Of a stretch of 64,000 nt of DNA, positions 63,584 through 64,000 are shown piece after piece. Numbering within the stretch: position 1 is the stretch's first letter; each line of letters begins with the position of its first letter. This stretch comes from Lineus longissimus (lineage: Eukaryota > Nemertea > Pilidiophora > Heteronemertea > Lineidae). The notes under the pieces are model-generated. The model made no database searches, had not been told where the DNA came from, and was given only the letters and a program-made list of their open reading frames with translations. The stretch is taken from positions 10,668,501-10,732,500 of the forward strand of contig NC_088311.1 in assembly GCF_910592395.1 (NCBI RefSeq). Reading direction: 5' to 3'. The translations under genes and the position numbers were made by a program.

Positions 63584-64000
63584 TCATTTGATGTTCTTGA
63601 TGCCGATCATCGACCGCTTACCTCCAGTCGTGATTTTACCGGGCAAGGTCGGTTTTCGGACGCCCTGCTCCGGACCGTTTAAATCGATTTTCTCTCGCTG
63701 AAGACGAGCCTCATTCTCACGTTCTTTCTCGGTTTTAGGGAATATTTCAAGCTGCCTTAGTTCTCTTGGCAACCGAGAAACAAACAGGCATTTCCCGAGG
63801 ATCTTATCATTACTTTTAATTTTAAGTTCTCTCTCGGCGCACCCAAAACATTGCCCTTTTTCCCCTTCATTCTCGTAAACTCGTTGAGCTTTGAGTACGG
63901 GAGCAAAAATCTTTTTGGTCAGATCTTTTGCGGACTGAACCTCCGCATCAAACGCGGCCCTATCTAACATTGTATAGTTTATGTCTTTGGTATAGTCTTC
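63584..64000 (-). CDS. ORF B, cassette 5, running off the window
   Basis: It is open from the window edge to TGA (63586-63584), including MLDRAAFDAEV and the GGAG|GTAAGC donor. Exon A of this cassette lies beyond 64000, so the array continues. Confidence 0.45.
   Translation of the reverse strand, partial: EDYTKDINYTMLDRAAFDAEVQSAKDLTKKIFAPVLKAQRVYENEGEKGQCFGCAERELKIKSNDKILGKCLFVSRLPRELRQLEIFPKTEKERENEARLQREKIDLNGPEQGVRKPTLPGKITTGGKRSMIGIKNIK

Noticed and set aside
1-64000. tRNA, rRNA or snRNA genes
   Set aside because: I looked for A/B-box and cloverleaf-like patterns and saw none I could support by eye; a tRNAscan-SE or Infernal run would be decisive.

Overview
The window is eukaryotic nuclear DNA, most likely from a marine invertebrate. 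The evidence is spliced genes with canonical GT..AG introns, three conserved animal genes, a high density of short DNA transposons, and a repeat family (CTCACCT hairpin plus a CGT microsatellite) that I associate with lophotrochozoans such as molluscs, annelids or brachiopods. The phylum is an inference; no marker in the window fixes it.

Layout. (1) 1-5.5 kb, + strand: the last four coding exons of a monoamine oxidase, including the covalent-FAD cysteine exon and the C-terminal membrane anchor. The start of its 1515-1659 exon, together with its splice acceptor, is tandemly duplicated in 111-bp units, and one unit is split by a Helentron-like element. (2) 5.5-14.5 kb: intergenic or 3' UTR DNA with nested MITEs and minisatellites. 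(3) 14.5-24.05 kb, - strand: a complete EB1-type microtubule plus-end protein (8 coding exons, 291 aa, C-terminal DEY). (4) 24-29 kb: repeat-rich spacer between divergent genes. (5) 29.15-36.58 kb, + strand: a complete SCP2-type thiolase (5 exons, 424 aa, C-terminal AKL peroxisomal signal, no SCP2 lipid-transfer domain). Its second intron holds a second Helentron-like copy beside an 882-bp palindrome. (6) 36.6-43.6 kb: a diverged Helentron-like copy, one unknown repetitive ORF, duplicated TATA-bearing segments, and remnants of possibly viral or mobile-element genes.

(7) 43.78-64.0 kb is the unusual part: an amplification on the - strand nested at three scales. A roughly 3.1-kb cassette is repeated at least 4.4 times and runs off the window end. 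Each cassette carries, in transcription order, a spliced-looking unknown exon A, an overlapping ORF B, ORF C in B's frame after a single TGA, a dead non-LTR reverse-transcriptase tail, and an exon coding ankyrin-like repeats followed by a SOCS box. In the last cassette the ankyrin part is further amplified as 533-bp units and the SOCS-box part as eight exact-period 253-bp units. Every ankyrin unit carries the same -1 frame break in a G-run. The array is therefore either a homogenised pseudogene family or a recoded gene family; sequence alone does not decide.

The three conserved genes look intact and ordinary: amine oxidation at the outer mitochondrial membrane, microtubule tip binding, and peroxisomal thiolysis. 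They show no evident functional link to each other or to the cassette array.
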